From Brumimicrobium sp033722555 (GTDB lineage: Bacteria; Bacteroidota; Bacteroidia; Flavobacteriales_D; Crocinitomicaceae), in the NCBI GenBank assembly GCA_033722555.1, contig JAWVYS010000012.1, forward strand, positions 8,485 through 72,484: 64,000 nucleotides of DNA, written 5' to 3'. Positions 35,505 through 43,341 of this stretch are shown piece after piece (the stretch's first letter is position 1; every line of letters begins with the position of its first letter). A program made the translations under genes and the position numbers. The notes beneath the pieces were generated by a model. The model saw only the letters and a list, made by a program, of their open reading frames with translations, ran no database searches and had not been told where the DNA came from.

Positions 35505-35512
35505 TATTTTTG
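35505..35512 (+). promoter_or_regulatory. -7 box of the psd promoter
   Basis: TATTTTTG, exact TAnnTTTG, 33 bp before the ATG at 35546. The TTG of the box opens the longer frame at 35510 and should not be taken as the start. Confidence 0.6.
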
Positions 35513-35545
35513 CTCGCACAAGGTGTTTACACGAAATTTGTATCG

Positions 35546-36211
35546 ATGAAATTGCACAGAGAGGGTTTTTTAATTATAACGGTTGGTTTATTGATTCTGG
35601 CCGGCTTTCAGGTGCTCAATTTCTGGATATGGACAGTGACCGGATGGTGGTGGCTATTCATCATTCTTACTTTAGCCGTTCTGGTTATGGCTTATCTCAT
35701 TATTCAGTTCTTTAGAGTTCCGAAGAGAACCTTTGCAGGACTCGAAAACGACATCATTTCGCCGGCAGATGGAAAGGTGGTGGTCATTGAAGAGGTTGAA
35801 GAAAACGAATATTTTAAAGACAGAAGAATTCAGATTTCCATTTTCATGTCTCCACTGAATGTACATGCGAATTACAATCCTATTTCCGGTATTGTTAAAT
35901 ATGTGAAATATCATCCCGGCCTTTTCCTCGTTGCCTGGCACCCTAAGAGTTCCACGGATAACGAAAGAACCACTTTCGTGGTGGAACATCCTTCAGGAAA
36001 GGAGGTTCTTTTCCGACAGATTGCAGGGGCTGTTGCCAGAAGAATTTGTTATTACATAGAACCCGGTGAACAGGTAAGGGCAGGGGAAGAATACGGATTC
36101 ATTAAATTTGGCTCGAGAATTGATCTATTCCTTCCGCTCGGAACCGAGATAAATGTGAAAATTGGTGATAAAGTGAAAGGACAGCTCACCAAAATTGGAG
36201 AATTAAAGTAA
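35546..36211 (+). CDS. psd: Phosphatidylserine decarboxylase, short form
   Basis: A 221-residue pyruvoyl enzyme that makes phosphatidylethanolamine. Two membrane helices near the N-terminus (about 8-55), DIISPADGKVVVIEE, FMSPLNVHANYNPISG, and the autocleavage site with Gly-Ser in KFGSRIDLF (LGST equivalent), where Ser becomes the pyruvoyl cofactor. Size and sequence fit the short bacterial/archaeal Psd type. The start is placed after the promoter box. Confidence 0.92.
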   Translation: MKLHREGFLIITVGLLILAGFQVLNFWIWTVTGWWWLFIILTLAVLVMAYLIIQFFRVPKRTFAGLENDIISPADGKVVVIEEVEENEYFKDRRIQISIFMSPLNVHANYNPISGIVKYVKYHPGLFLVAWHPKSSTDNERTTFVVEHPSGKEVLFRQIAGAVARRICYYIEPGEQVRAGEEYGFIKFGSRIDLFLPLGTEINVKIGDKVKGQLTKIGELK

Positions 36212-36225
36212 TTATTTTAAATTTG
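36195..36225 (+). promoter_or_regulatory. Promoter of the Cys/Lys-rich peptide gene
   Basis: TTG at 36195-36197 (inside the end of psd), 20-bp spacer, TAAATTTG at 36218-36225; start codon 28 bp downstream. A good Bacteroidota promoter. Confidence 0.65.
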
Positions 36226-36252
36226 AAACGTTTTACTAAAAAATAAAAAAAG

Positions 36253-36495
36253 ATGAAAAAGACAATAATGATACTTACGATGGGACTTTTCCTTGGAACT
36301 GTTGGATATACTTCAACGGCAATGGCAAATGGTACTCAAATTGAAAAGCACGACGGTAAAAAGAAAAAGTGTAAGAAAAAAGATTGCAAGAAAGAGTGCT
36401 GCAAAGGTGAAGCAAAAGAAGAATCTGCAAAAACTTGCGGAGCAAAAGAAGGTGAAAAGAAAGCTTGTTGCGCTAAAAAAACAGAGCAGAAATAA
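36253..36495 (+). CDS. Small exported Cys/Lys-rich protein
   Basis: An 80-residue protein with a clear signal peptide (1-25, cleaved after AMA). The mature 55 residues are mostly Lys, Glu and Cys: seven Cys, including CKKKDC, ECC and ACC patterns, in a highly charged chain with little hydrophobic core. It could bind metal ions or form disulfides in the periplasm; this is inference from composition only. It has its own promoter and a strong terminator, so it is a separate, probably highly expressed unit. Confidence 0.7.
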   Translation: MKKTIMILTMGLFLGTVGYTSTAMANGTQIEKHDGKKKKCKKKDCKKECCKGEAKEESAKTCGAKEGEKKACCAKKTEQK

Positions 36496-36517
36496 GCATT
36501 AACATATCTTGAAAAAG

Positions 36518-36548
36518 AAACCGGTTGGGAATGTCCACCGGTTTTTTT
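36518..36548 (+). terminator. Intrinsic terminator after the Cys/Lys-rich peptide gene
   Basis: Perfect stem AAACCGGT (36518-36525) / ACCGGTTT (36537-36544) followed by T residues. Confidence 0.88.
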
Positions 36549-36612
36549 ATTTCATAAAATGAGGGTTTCGGTTTTAAAGGCTTGAAGGCTGCGGTTAATT
36601 TCTCAACCAGAA

Positions 36613-37107
36613 TCAACCGACCAATTCATTGATCAGTTCCTCTTTGGTCATTTCTGAGCGGCCATCAATGTCTTCCTCTTTCGCCATGTCATAGAGTTCG
36701 TCTTTGTTTTTTTTCTTCAAAACCTCTTTGTTTCGGCTGATGCCCAGGCTTTTGAATACCTTTTCTTTGGGTAATTCCTCATCCACACGTACTAACTTTT
36801 TTTGCTTGTCTTCTGCAGTAGGGAAACCATTGGGTAACAGAATTTCCCTGAAATGATCGTTATGCTCCATGAAGAAATGAGGCATGGCATTGAAGTTTTC
36901 ATCATCCTCAAAATCGACATAATAAAATTTTCCCTGTGCGATCATATTCTCTTTCTTATCGCTGTAATCAGTATCCGAATAAACGATGATGTCTCCTTTT
37001 TTCCCTTCGATAAAAGCATAGTTGTTTCCGTCGTAGCTCAGTATTTCATTATCCTCGTTGGTTTTAAATAGTTCGAATTTTCCCTCATTCTTTATCTCTG
37101 CACTCAT
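36613..37107 (-). CDS. Hypothetical protein with C-terminal Rho_N/SAP-like motif
   Basis: A 164-residue soluble acidic protein. Residues about 1-110 are unrecognised. Residues about 133-164 (KDELYDMAKEEDIDGRSEMTKEELINELVG region) match the short helix-turn-helix of Rho N-terminal/SAP-type motifs, which often bind nucleic acid. No signal peptide. It is monocistronic and convergent with the Cys-rich gene. A DNA/RNA-associated role is plausible but not shown. Confidence 0.6.
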   Translation of the reverse strand: MSAEIKNEGKFELFKTNEDNEILSYDGNNYAFIEGKKGDIIVYSDTDYSDKKENMIAQGKFYYVDFEDDENFNAMPHFFMEHNDHFREILLPNGFPTAEDKQKKLVRVDEELPKEKVFKSLGISRNKEVLKKKNKDELYDMAKEEDIDGRSEMTKEELINELVG

Positions 37108-37208
37108 TGCTTAAGTATTTTGGTTCCTATCTCTTTAAAATATATAAAAAATCCTACAGCTTGCAAAGATTCGGGGTATCGAATCTTGAACGCCTTCAAC
37201 CAGGCTGA

Positions 37209-37238
37209 CAAAAAAAAGTCCGGACTGTTGATCCGGAC
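37209..37238 (-). terminator. Intrinsic terminator of the OmpA lipoprotein gene
   Basis: Stem GTCCGGA (37218-37224) / TCCGGAC (37232-37238); the A-run at 37209-37217 is the U-tract on the minus strand. Confidence 0.88.
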
Positions 37239-37262
37239 CTTTTAATTTAAAATTTAAATACG

Positions 37263-38246
37263 TTATTCACCGAGATATTCCATGATCTCATCGAGGTTTG
37301 GTGAAAGAATGATTTCTGTCCTTCTGTTTTTAGCGCGTCCCTCGGGGGTATCATTGCTCGCTTTTGGTTCGTATTGCCCACGTCCGGACGCTGTTAACCT
37401 GTTTGGATCCAGTCCGTGTGTCTCAGTTAAAATACGAACCATAGCGGTGGCACGTGCAACACTAAGATCCCAATTGTCTTTGTATTTATCTGTGCTAATA
37501 GGAACATTGTCCGTATGGCCTTCCACGAGGATCTCAAATTCAGGATTTTTCTTAAGTACCTTCGCGAGCTGTGCAAGGGCTTCTTTACCTTTATCTTGAA
37601 CAGTTGCTTTACCGGAGGCAAACATCAATTTATCGGACATGGAGACATAAACCTTACCGTCTTTGATCTCTATAGAAAGTTCATCAGCATCAAATCCTAA
37701 AAGAGCTTCTCTCAATAATCTGTTTAAGCGCTTTGCAATTGAATCTTGCTCAGCAATAATTCTCTCCAGTTCTCTTATTCGTTTTTCGCGCTCTTCAAGT
37801 TCCTTCTCTTTAATGGCTAGCCTACGCTCCTTTTCTTTTAAACGCTCGTCAAAAAGGTAACCCTGATTCAGCTTATCCGTCATCATATCCGAAAAACGTT
37901 CACCGAGGTCTACATGATCCTTTTTTAGCTGCTCGTGCTTTTCGTCAAGTTCCTGATAATCTTCTTTGAGTTCAGCATAGTCATTTTTAAGCGCGGTATT
38001 TTCCTGTACAAGACTATCATTCTCAAAGGCAAGTTGCTGGTTCTTTTTAACGAGAAATTCATTCTCCTCTTCCTTGATCTTTACCGTTTCACAAAGTTCA
38101 TCACGTTCTTCAACTACCGCGATTAAACGATTGCTTCCTGCGATATTCCCGGCGGGCTTTTCTTCCCCGCATTTGTAAACGGGTGCGCAGGAGTATAATA
38201 CGGTCATTCCTATCAGTGGAATTAAATAGCTTACTTTCATGGTCAT
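37263..38246 (-). CDS. OmpA/MotB-like lipoprotein with long coiled coil
   Basis: A 327-residue lipoprotein: lipobox LYSC (Cys 20), a long Glu/Lys coiled coil (about 45-185), then an OmpA-type peptidoglycan-binding domain (about 205-320) with EGHTDNVPIS, NWDLSVARA and AKNRRTEI; the Asp and Arg residues that hold diaminopimelate are present. It likely tethers the outer membrane to peptidoglycan. The frame also has an ATG two codons downstream. A TATATTTG box lies upstream. Confidence 0.88.
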   Translation of the reverse strand: MTMKVSYLIPLIGMTVLYSCAPVYKCGEEKPAGNIAGSNRLIAVVEERDELCETVKIKEEENEFLVKKNQQLAFENDSLVQENTALKNDYAELKEDYQELDEKHEQLKKDHVDLGERFSDMMTDKLNQGYLFDERLKEKERRLAIKEKELEEREKRIRELERIIAEQDSIAKRLNRLLREALLGFDADELSIEIKDGKVYVSMSDKLMFASGKATVQDKGKEALAQLAKVLKKNPEFEILVEGHTDNVPISTDKYKDNWDLSVARATAMVRILTETHGLDPNRLTASGRGQYEPKASNDTPEGRAKNRRTEIILSPNLDEIMEYLGE

Positions 38247-38271
38247 GCTTAAATATTTTCCTATTCGATAC

Positions 38272-38279
38272 CAAATATA
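38272..38279 (-). promoter_or_regulatory. -7 box of the OmpA lipoprotein promoter
   Basis: CAAATATA on the plus strand reads TATATTTG on the minus strand, about 26 bp before the start at 38246. Confidence 0.55.
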
Positions 38280-38435
38280 AACAGATTTTCAGTCATTGTG
38301 TTTAAACGATATCATTATTTAGATCTCCTTCTCTCGTTTACAACTATTTACCGGGATTATGATCCAAAAACCGTAAATTTGATTCATCCCAATAAATTAT
38401 ATTCGGTCTATTCTACGACAATGCTAAAAAAAATG

Positions 38436-38443
38436 TATTTTTG
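38436..38443 (+). promoter_or_regulatory. -7 box upstream of the 38468 lipoprotein gene
   Basis: TATTTTTG, exact TAnnTTTG; the TTG within it (38441) opens the longer frame and is not a likely start. Confidence 0.6.
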
Positions 38444-38467
38444 AACCACATTCAATTATTTAAACCT

Positions 38468-39349
38468 ATGATGAATAAACTTATCGTCGCATCCTGTATA
38501 GGATTTTTGATGTTCTCTTGTAAATCAGAAGAAACCGACGCGAAAAAGACCGTTGATATCCAAACTGAAAAGGACACTGTTCCCAGTGAACCTATGCACG
38601 AAATTGTATATGCAGTGCCTTCACCCAGTGAGCAGCATGACCTACTTTATATGCTGGGCGGTGAGGTAAATCCGGCGTATACCAATCCACTTTCCAGAAT
38701 GTCTGAATATACAACGCCTGAGGCAAAAGCATTGAATTTTGGAGTGTATCTTTCAGATGCGGCTTATATGATGCGTTTTAAACAAGGAAAAAAGGTTTTT
38801 CTGGATTACGTTTCGTCCCTCGATAAAATGGGGAATGAACTTGACATCTCTCAAGTGTATGGTAAAGATCTGATTAAAGAGGTTGAAGAAGCAGGAGGAG
38901 ATGCTGAAAAATTATTCGAGCTTTCTTCTCGCAATTACCTGGAGGTATTCGACCAGATGATAGAAAAGGACAAGGGAAAGGAACTCTCTCTTATTTTGAG
39001 CGGTGCATGGATTGAAACCATGTATATTCTTTTTGAATCTTCCGGAAAGTTTAACGAACACTTGGAAATTCAGACTTCTATTACGGAGCAAAGAGCTGTT
39101 CTCGAAAATCTGATTGCGTTTGTTTCTGAGTTCAATGAGCATGAATCCGTGAAGGAAATCCAAGGGAAACTTGAGAAAATCCTTGCGAAATATGATGATC
39201 TGGACTGCGAGGAAACTCAAGCCAGGCTGGAAGATAAAGGAGATAATTCTTTCGTTTTACATGGCGGAACGAGCTGTGTGTTTACAAAAGAGAGTTATAA
39301 GGAAATGAAGGATTTGATCCGTGAAACAAGAAAATCGATCGTACTTTAA
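38468..39349 (+). CDS. Lipoprotein of unknown function
   Basis: A 293-residue lipoprotein (MMNKLIVASCIGFLMFSC, Cys 18 from this start). Mature part is helical and acidic, with YAVPSPSEQHDLLYMLGG near residue 44 and regular Glu/Lys-rich helices. No family was named; similar lipoproteins with this PSPxE-like segment are widespread in Bacteroidota. ATG at 38468 or 38471 is chosen over the promoter TTG. It is probably cotranscribed with the secreted protein 11 bp downstream. Confidence 0.7.
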   Translation: MMNKLIVASCIGFLMFSCKSEETDAKKTVDIQTEKDTVPSEPMHEIVYAVPSPSEQHDLLYMLGGEVNPAYTNPLSRMSEYTTPEAKALNFGVYLSDAAYMMRFKQGKKVFLDYVSSLDKMGNELDISQVYGKDLIKEVEEAGGDAEKLFELSSRNYLEVFDQMIEKDKGKELSLILSGAWIETMYILFESSGKFNEHLEIQTSITEQRAVLENLIAFVSEFNEHESVKEIQGKLEKILAKYDDLDCEETQARLEDKGDNSFVLHGGTSCVFTKESYKEMKDLIRETRKSIVL

Positions 39350-39360
39350 ACTGAAATATT

Positions 39361-39858
39361 ATGCTTAAGATCAATCAATTATTTATCGCTACGCTAATTG
39401 TTTTTACTGCTTCCCTGAGTATGGCCCAGTGTCCTCAGCCCGGTCAGGTATTGAGAGCGGATTATAAAGACGGCTGGGGTGAAAATTCACAGTCTAAAAC
39501 GGGAACTTTAAGACCCGGAGATACCTATGAAATGAATTTCATAGCACAACGAGGTTTAAAGTACAGAATTACCATTTTGTCAGGAACAGGTCCTTTTACA
39601 GACCAAAATGTCGAGTTTCAGCTCGTTGGATCAGAAGTGAAGAAGGTTGAACAAAACGGGAAAATGGTGTACAAACGTCAGGAAGTTGTTCTTTATGACA
39701 GTGCAAACAAACAGGGGGATGAGAAAATGTCATTTTCTTCACCGAAAACACAGAAATTAACCTTAAGAATAAAACTGAACGGTGCGGAAGATTCCAAGGC
39801 CGTGCAGTGCGTAGTTGTTTTTGTAGAAACGAAAAGAGAACTGGAGGTAGGATTCTAA
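39361..39858 (+). CDS. Secreted protein of unknown function
   Basis: A 165-residue protein with signal peptide 1-22 (cleaved after SMA, then QCPQPGQ). The mature part is beta-rich, with two Cys residues (about 24 and 152) that could pair in the periplasm. No family was recognised. It sits between an orphan lipoprotein and the DHH phosphoesterase, probably in the same transcript. Confidence 0.65.
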   Translation: MLKINQLFIATLIVFTASLSMAQCPQPGQVLRADYKDGWGENSQSKTGTLRPGDTYEMNFIAQRGLKYRITILSGTGPFTDQNVEFQLVGSEVKKVEQNGKMVYKRQEVVLYDSANKQGDEKMSFSSPKTQKLTLRIKLNGAEDSKAVQCVVVFVETKRELEVGF

Positions 39859-39879
39859 TTGAGTAGCGCAAAACAATTT

Positions 39880-40893
39880 ATGCAGACATTCACGGATGAG
39901 AAAATTTCTCAACTTAAAAATTACATACAACAATCGTCGCAAATCATTATCGTAGCTCATAAATCTCCTGACGGTGATTCTGTCGGGAGTTCATTGGGTT
40001 TATACAATTACCTGAAGAAGAAGGGTAAATCATGCACTGTTTGCCATCCCGACCCCGCACCGGAATTTCTTAACTGGATGCCCGGTTTTGAGGATATTCT
40101 CAACTTTGAAGAACACGAATCAGAAGTAAAAAAGAAATTTGAAAAGACCGACCTCGTCTTTTGTTTGGATTTTAATGAACTTGGGAGACTCGGTTCGGGA
40201 ATGAAAAACGTCGTTGAAAGCTCCTCCGCTCCGAGAGTTATGATCGATCATCACCTGGATCCCGCTAATGATTTCAGCCTGACATTTTCTGAAACCTCTT
40301 CCTGTTCAACTGCGCAACTAATCTATGATTGCATTGATGCCCTCGGAGATAAAAAAATGCTTGATACGAATATCGGTGAACCCTTGTACTGTGGGATAAT
40401 GACCGATAGTGGATCTTTTCGTTTTCCAAGTACATCCCCGCACACGCATGAGGTGATTGCAGAACTCATGAAAGCCGGGGTGAAAAACTATAAAATCCAT
40501 GAAGCGGTATACGACAATAATACCCTGGACAGACTAAAGCTCAGGGCGTATGCTATTAATGAAAAAATGGAGATTATTCAGGAATACGACACGGCTATTA
40601 TTAGCTTGTCAAAAGAGGAACAAGATCGATTCAATTACATCAAGGGGGACACCGAAGGACTGGTGAATGTAGGGCTTTCAATCAATGGTATTCGCAAATC
40701 TATCTTTTGTATGGATGGTGACGGAATAATAAAAATATCTTTCCGTTCTAAAGGTGATGATAATCCCGTGAACCAGATGGCATCCAAATATTTTGGGGGC
40801 GGAGGTCATGCAAATGCCTCGGGTGGTAAATGGGATGGAAGCATGGAGGACGCGATCAAAAAATTGAAAGAAGTTTTACCCGAATTCAGCTGA
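39880..40893 (+). CDS. DHH family phosphoesterase (NrnA-like)
   Basis: A 337-residue DHH-DHHA1 phosphoesterase. N-terminal metal motif AHKSPDGDSVGSS, central D-H-H in IDHHLDPA, C-terminal DHHA1 with FGGGGHANASGG. Related NrnA enzymes degrade nanoRNA or convert pAp to AMP. ATG at 39880 is preferred over the TTG that directly follows the preceding stop. The stop overlaps the next start as TGATG, linking it to the FKBP lipoproteins. Confidence 0.88.
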   Translation: MQTFTDEKISQLKNYIQQSSQIIIVAHKSPDGDSVGSSLGLYNYLKKKGKSCTVCHPDPAPEFLNWMPGFEDILNFEEHESEVKKKFEKTDLVFCLDFNELGRLGSGMKNVVESSSAPRVMIDHHLDPANDFSLTFSETSSCSTAQLIYDCIDALGDKKMLDTNIGEPLYCGIMTDSGSFRFPSTSPHTHEVIAELMKAGVKNYKIHEAVYDNNTLDRLKLRAYAINEKMEIIQEYDTAIISLSKEEQDRFNYIKGDTEGLVNVGLSINGIRKSIFCMDGDGIIKISFRSKGDDNPVNQMASKYFGGGGHANASGGKWDGSMEDAIKKLKEVLPEFS

Positions 40894-41420
40894 TGAAATT
40901 TGTTTTTTTAATATTGATTTTTTGTGGATTATTCATTTCCTGTGAAGAGGAGCATAAACCTGAAGACATTCAGGCACCTGACTGGACAACAGAAAAATCA
41001 ACCGAACTGAATAAACGTTTTGCGCAGGAGGAGGAAATTGGAATTCGCCTGTATTTGAAACAGCGTCCTCAGTGGAAAATGACGGAAACGGGCTCGGGGT
41101 TACGGTACTGGATATATGAAGATTACGAGGGACCTGTTGCCGAATTGGATGATTTTGTTGATGTGGCTTTTGAGGTTCGTCTGCTCGACGATTCTTTGGT
41201 TTATGAATCCGGTCGGAATGAGGTGAGTACATTTAAGGTGGATAAAAGCGATGTTGAAACCGGTGTTCAGGAAGGAATCAAGTATCTATCCGAGGGTGAC
41301 AAAGCAAAATTCATAATTCCAAGCCATCTCGCCCACGGATTACTCGGAGATCAGCATAAGATCCCACCACTTCAGGTACTCGTAGTGGATATTGAACTCA
41401 AAAAAATTAAAAAGCAATGA
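40893..41420 (+). CDS. GldI-like FKBP-type peptidyl-prolyl isomerase lipoprotein
   Basis: A 175-residue lipoprotein: lipobox FISC, Cys 17. Residues about 85-175 form an FKBP domain (FEVRLLDDSLVYES, GVQEGIKYLSEGDKAKFIIPSHLAHG). The N-terminal helix LNKRFAQEEEIGIRLYLK and overall layout resemble GldI, a gliding-motility-associated isomerase lipoprotein, and the DHH neighbour fits this. ATG at 40893 overlaps the DHH stop; the earlier frame start lies inside DHH. It overlaps the next FKBP gene by 4 bp. Confidence 0.8.
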   Translation: MKFVFLILIFCGLFISCEEEHKPEDIQAPDWTTEKSTELNKRFAQEEEIGIRLYLKQRPQWKMTETGSGLRYWIYEDYEGPVAELDDFVDVAFEVRLLDDSLVYESGRNEVSTFKVDKSDVETGVQEGIKYLSEGDKAKFIIPSHLAHGLLGDQHKIPPLQVLVVDIELKKIKKQ

Positions 41421-42286
41421 GATATTTATTCGTCCTGTTAACATTAGTATTGCTCGAATCATGTGAAGTTGAGGGTGTTAGGGAAACTACGGATAATACA
41501 GCAGATTCTCTCCTAAACGTTTCGAAGGAAGCAAAGGATAATGTTCTACCACAAAAAGATACTTCATTGATTGAAGAAAAGGAGATAGAAGCATTAACAC
41601 TCGATAATGGCATCAAGATCACTTGGTATAAAAAGGGGAAAGGTCGCCCGGTAAAAAAGAATGATCTCATAAAGATAGATTATAGAAATAAACTTGAAGA
41701 CGGAACCGTTTACGACGGAAATCATTTAATACGCCGCCCGTACATTCCCTTTTTCGTGGGTTGGAATCAACAAACACCCGGCTGGGATCTCGCTTTGAAT
41801 CATTTAAGAGTCGGTGATGATGTAGATATCTTTATACCTGCAAATCTTGCTAGAGGTGAAAAAGGGATCAAGGGATTGGTTCCACCGAATGCAAATAATA
41901 TCCTTTCGATGCGTGTTTTGGAGATTATGGAACCGACAAAGGTGGTGGATGGGATAAAAATCTGGAAGGTAGCAGAGCGAAAAAATCCTGGCGATTCTGT
42001 TGATTTTAAGGACAAGGTATTCATTGATTATTGGGTGAGTTCAGAGTCCATGCCGCGATATGATAACAGTTATCAGCGAAACCAGCCTTTCGAACTAGTC
42101 ATGGGTGACGGAAACATTGTACCGGGTCTGTATAAAGCACTCCATTTTGCCCGGGAGGGGGATAAGTTGATGATCCACATTCCGTCGGCCGAGGCATACG
42201 GGAAAAAGGGCCTGCCTTCAAAGGTCAAACCGGGGGAAGATATTCTTTACGATCTTTTGGTAACGAAAGTCATTAAAAACGAATGA
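41417..42286 (+). CDS. Lipoprotein with two FKBP domains
   Basis: A 289-residue lipoprotein with lipobox ESC (Cys 16) and two FKBP-type domains, about 80-170 and 195-286; each has the VxIxxPxxxAxG core (DIFIPANLARG; MIHIPSAEAYG). The first domain departs more from the FKBP active-site consensus and may be structural. ATGA overlap with the GldI-like gene. It likely assists folding of exported or outer-membrane proteins. Confidence 0.82.
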   Translation: MRYLFVLLTLVLLESCEVEGVRETTDNTADSLLNVSKEAKDNVLPQKDTSLIEEKEIEALTLDNGIKITWYKKGKGRPVKKNDLIKIDYRNKLEDGTVYDGNHLIRRPYIPFFVGWNQQTPGWDLALNHLRVGDDVDIFIPANLARGEKGIKGLVPPNANNILSMRVLEIMEPTKVVDGIKIWKVAERKNPGDSVDFKDKVFIDYWVSSESMPRYDNSYQRNQPFELVMGDGNIVPGLYKALHFAREGDKLMIHIPSAEAYGKKGLPSKVKPGEDILYDLLVTKVIKNE

Positions 42287-42300
42287 TTTCGTAGCGTTCT

Positions 42301-43323
42301 TTAGAATTTCAGTCGAGCACTTGGACTAACTTCCTGCGAGGAGAAATTACCTTTTAAATAATTGTATCTTCCTGCCATCGCTATCATAGCCGCGTTGTCA
42401 GTACAATATTCAAATTTAGGAATATGGATGGTCCAGTTTCGTTTCATTCCCTCTGCTTTCAATCGTGTTCTTAAGCCGGAATTGGCCGATACACCACCTG
42501 CAATAGCGATTTCCTGAATGTTATGCTCTTCGGTGGCAGCAATCAGTTTGTCCATTAAAATCTCGATGATCGTGTGTTGCAGACTTGCGCAGATATTGAT
42601 CAGGTTTTTTTCGACAAACGCTTCATCCTTCTTGGTTTCTCGCTGCAAGAATTGCAATACATTTGTTTTCAGTCCGCTGAAACTAAAGTCAAGTCCGGGA
42701 ACAGATGGTTTACTAAAAGTAAATGCATTCGGATCTCCGTCTTGCGCATACTTATCGATCAAAGGCCCACCGGGATAAGGGAGTCCCAGTAATTTCGCGG
42801 ATTTATCAAACGCCTCTCCCGCTGCATCATCCTTGGTAGTTCCTATGACTTTCATATCCAGATAATCCTTAACAACCACCAGTTGGGTGTGTCCTCCTGA
42901 AACAGTGAGACAAAGAAAAGGAAAGTTGGGTTTTTTCTTCGTTTCGTCATCTATGAAATGAGCGAGGATATGTCCCTGCATATGGTTTACTTCTATGAGA
43001 GGAATGCCAAGTCCCAGAGCGAGACCTTTGGCAAAAGAGGTTCCTACAATCAGACTTCCCAAAAGACCCGGACCGCGCGTGAATGCAATCGCATCCAAAT
43101 CGGACTTTGAGATATTAGCTTTTTTTAACGCAGTATCAACTACGGGCACAATGTTCTGCTGATGAGCCCTTGAGGCAAGCTCAGGAACCACGCCACCATA
43201 GATGCGGTGAACATTTTGGCCCGCTATTTCGTTGGAAAGTATGGACTCATTTTTTAGAACAGCCGCAGAAGTATCATCGCATGACGACTCAATACCTAAT
43301 ATGATGATGTCATTTTTATTCAA
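42301..43323 (-). CDS. tsaD: tRNA N6-adenosine threonylcarbamoyltransferase TsaD
   Basis: A 340-residue ASKHA-fold enzyme that transfers threonylcarbamoyl to A37 of ANN-decoding tRNAs. GIESSCDDTSAAV at 10-22, metal ligands H114 and H118 in HMQGHILAHF, TVSGGHTQLV, and a distal Asp in CTDNAAMIA. Length normal. Divergent from tamB; the spacing is 18 bp, so the two promoters overlap. Confidence 0.95.
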   Translation of the reverse strand: MNKNDIIILGIESSCDDTSAAVLKNESILSNEIAGQNVHRIYGGVVPELASRAHQQNIVPVVDTALKKANISKSDLDAIAFTRGPGLLGSLIVGTSFAKGLALGLGIPLIEVNHMQGHILAHFIDDETKKKPNFPFLCLTVSGGHTQLVVVKDYLDMKVIGTTKDDAAGEAFDKSAKLLGLPYPGGPLIDKYAQDGDPNAFTFSKPSVPGLDFSFSGLKTNVLQFLQRETKKDEAFVEKNLINICASLQHTIIEILMDKLIAATEEHNIQEIAIAGGVSANSGLRTRLKAEGMKRNWTIHIPKFEYCTDNAAMIAMAGRYNYLKGNFSSQEVSPSARLKF

Positions 43324-43330
43324 CTTTCGA

Positions 43331-43338
43331 TATCTTTG
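43331..43338 (+). promoter_or_regulatory. -7 box of the tamB promoter
   Basis: TATCTTTG, exact TAnnTTTG, ends 3 bp before the first ATG at 43342. Its final TTG opens the longest frame. Confidence 0.6.
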
Positions 43339-43341
43339 TTA

